Positions 6,529 to 7,407 of a stretch of 7,407 nucleotides of DNA are shown here, one piece after another (within the stretch, counting starts at the first letter, position 1; every line of letters begins with the position of its first letter). The notes under the pieces are model-generated. The model did no database searches, was not told the DNA's origin, and was given only the letters and a program-made list of their open reading frames with translations. The DNA is from Burkholderiaceae bacterium. GTDB lineage: Bacteria > Pseudomonadota > Gammaproteobacteria > Burkholderiales > Burkholderiaceae. The stretch lies in NCBI GenBank assembly GCA_030151165.1, contig JASLEM010000150.1:1-7407 (forward strand), in the 5' to 3' direction. Made by a program: the position numbers and the translations under genes.

Positions 6529-6987
6529 TCAGGCGTCGACGGCGCGCACGGTGCACATCAGCGTCGCCTCGACGGCCAGTTCGCCGTCGACCGTCGCGAT
6601 GGTGCTGTACTTGTAGATGTTCGACTTCTTGCGCTCGATCTTCGACTCGAGGATCAGCTGGTCGCCCGGCTCCACCACGCGCTTGAAGCGCGCGCCGTCG
6701 ATGCCGACGAAGTAGTACAGGCGCTCGCCGTTCGACTCCTCGCCTTCCGACGAGAACGACAGCAGCGCCGACGCCTGCGCCAGCGCCTCGAGCATCAGCA
6801 CGCCCGGCATCACCGGGCGGTTCGGGAAGTGGCCCTGGAAGAACGGCTCGTTCATCGTCACGTTCTTCAACGCCTTGATGCGCACGTCCTTCTCGTACTC
6901 GACGACGCGGTCGACGAGCAGGAACGGGTAGCGGTGCGGCAGCTTCTTCAGGATCTGGTGGATGTCCATCAACATGGGAGTTCTCAT
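6529..6987 (-). CDS. fabZ: 3-hydroxyacyl-ACP dehydratase
   Basis: FabZ dehydrates 3-hydroxyacyl-ACP to trans-2-enoyl-ACP in type II fatty acid synthesis. It competes with LpxA and LpxD for the same hydroxyacyl-ACP pool, which explains its place in this cluster. The 152-residue hot-dog fold protein has [13 protein letters not shown] (16-28), the catalytic region [15 protein letters not shown] (49-63) with His53, and LEALAQ (66-71) with the catalytic Glu67. [13 protein letters not shown] (91-103) and VVEPGDQL (104-111) are also typical. The ATG at 6987 overlaps the lpxD stop as ATGA and gives a normal-length N-terminus. ATGs at 6975 (with GAGAA 5 bases upstream) and 6969 are possible alternatives, removing only 4 or 6 residues. 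Confidence 0.96.
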   Translation of the reverse strand: MRTPMLMDIHQILKKLPHRYPFLLVDRVVEYEKDVRIKALKNVTMNEPFFQGHFPNRPVMPGVLMLEALAQASALLSFSSEGEESNGERLYYFVGIDGARFKRVVEPGDQLILESKIERKKSNIYKYSTIATVDGELAVEATLMCTVRAVDA

Positions 6988-7407
6988 TCTTTCTTGTCGA
7001 GCGTCTTTTCCAACGCCCGGACACGCTCTCGCAGCGCGTACAGGTTGCGCAGCGTCACCGCGTTCTTTTCCCAGCTGGCGTGGTCGTCGACCGGGAAGAT
7101 CGCCGTGTAGACGCCCTTCTTGCGCAGCGAGTGCATCACCATCGTCGAGGCCGACACCGTCACGCCGTCGGCGATCTCGATGTGCCCCTGGATCATCGCG
7201 GCGCCGCCGATCAGGACGTTGCGCCCGACCTTGGTGCTGCCCGCGATGCCCACGCAGGCGGCCATGACCGTGTGCGCGCCGATGTGGCAGTTGTGGCCGA
7301 TCTGGATCTGGTTGTCCAGCTTGACGCCGTCCTCCAGCACGGTGTCATCGAGCGCGCCGCGGTCGATGCAGGTGTTCGCGCCGATGTCGACGTCGTCGCC
7401 GATGCGC
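6984..7407 (-). CDS. lpxD: UDP-3-O-acylglucosamine N-acyltransferase, C-terminal part
   Basis: LpxD adds the second hydroxyacyl chain, to the 2-amino group of UDP-3-O-acyl-glucosamine, in the third step of lipid A synthesis. Only the last 140 residues are present; the gene enters from the right edge, where base 7407 is part of a split codon. The fragment is left-handed beta-helix sequence: [11 protein letters not shown] (fragment residues 14-24), [13 protein letters not shown] (31-43) whose His38 matches the catalytic His239 of E. coli, and [13 protein letters not shown] (66-78) whose His75 matches His276. Met89 aligns with Met290, the acyl-chain ruler of E. coli LpxD. The Arg/Leu/Glu-rich end (118-140) is the usual C-terminal helix. 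The stop overlaps the fabZ start by four bases (ATGA). An ATG at 7340 within the fragment is internal and not the gene start. Confidence 0.96.
   Translation of the reverse strand, partial: RIGDDVDIGANTCIDRGALDDTVLEDGVKLDNQIQIGHNCHIGAHTVMAACVGIAGSTKVGRNVLIGGAAMIQGHIEIADGVTVSASTMVMHSLRKKGVYTAIFPVDDHASWEKNAVTLRNLYALRERVRALEKTLDKKE

Noticed and set aside
5439..7110. Long plus-strand frames opposite lpxA, fabZ and lpxD.
   Set aside because: Compositional shadows; the minus-strand genes have family-typical lengths, motifs and tight spacing.
1..7407. A possible new defence, mobile or biosynthetic system.
   Set aside because: Every coding stretch is assigned to a known housekeeping family, gene spacing is tight, and there are no mobile genes, CRISPR-type repeats or compositional islands.

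Overview
This window looks like ordinary chromosomal housekeeping DNA from a GC-rich betaproteobacterium, most likely Burkholderiales and perhaps near the Rubrivivax/Leptothrix/Roseateles group. The assignment is an inference from strong G/C bias at third codon positions, protein sequence flavour and gene order. I see no tRNA, rRNA, CRISPR array, insertion sequence, prophage or plasmid gene, and no sign of an undescribed multi-gene system.

Left part (1-3019): the 5' portion of ppsA (phosphoenolpyruvate synthase, minus strand) runs off the left edge. A 264-base spacer separates it from the divergent ppsR, which encodes the kinase/pyrophosphorylase that switches PEP synthase off and on. Forty bases after ppsR, on the same strand, lies a 343-residue NAD-type isocitrate dehydrogenase gene. 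These three genes sit at the PEP/pyruvate and TCA-cycle junction. The spacer must carry both promoters; it holds a perfect 12-base palindrome and a widely spaced 9-base inverted repeat but no convincing sigma-70 promoter.

Right part (3029-7407): a tightly packed minus-strand cluster, read right to left: lpxD (partial), fabZ, lpxA, lpxB, rnhB and a TrmH/SpoU-family RNA methyltransferase gene. The genes overlap (lpxD/fabZ, lpxB/rnhB, rnhB/methyltransferase) or are separated by 7-31 bases, as expected of one transcript. LpxA, LpxB and LpxD build the lipid A core of lipopolysaccharide, and FabZ belongs to the fatty-acid cycle that supplies their hydroxyacyl chains. RNase HII and the methyltransferase are co-transcribed passengers; lpxD-fabZ-lpxA-lpxB-rnhB is a well-known proteobacterial gene order.

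The two parts converge at 3019/3029, where an imperfect GC-rich hairpin spans both gene ends. Points worth a second look: LpxB has an Ala/Pro-rich N-terminal extension of about 47 residues read from a TTG start; LpxA has a bulky Phe at the acyl-chain ruler position, suggesting a short 3-hydroxyacyl chain, while LpxD keeps the E. coli-type Met; and the NAD-type isocitrate dehydrogenase appears to be co-transcribed with ppsR.
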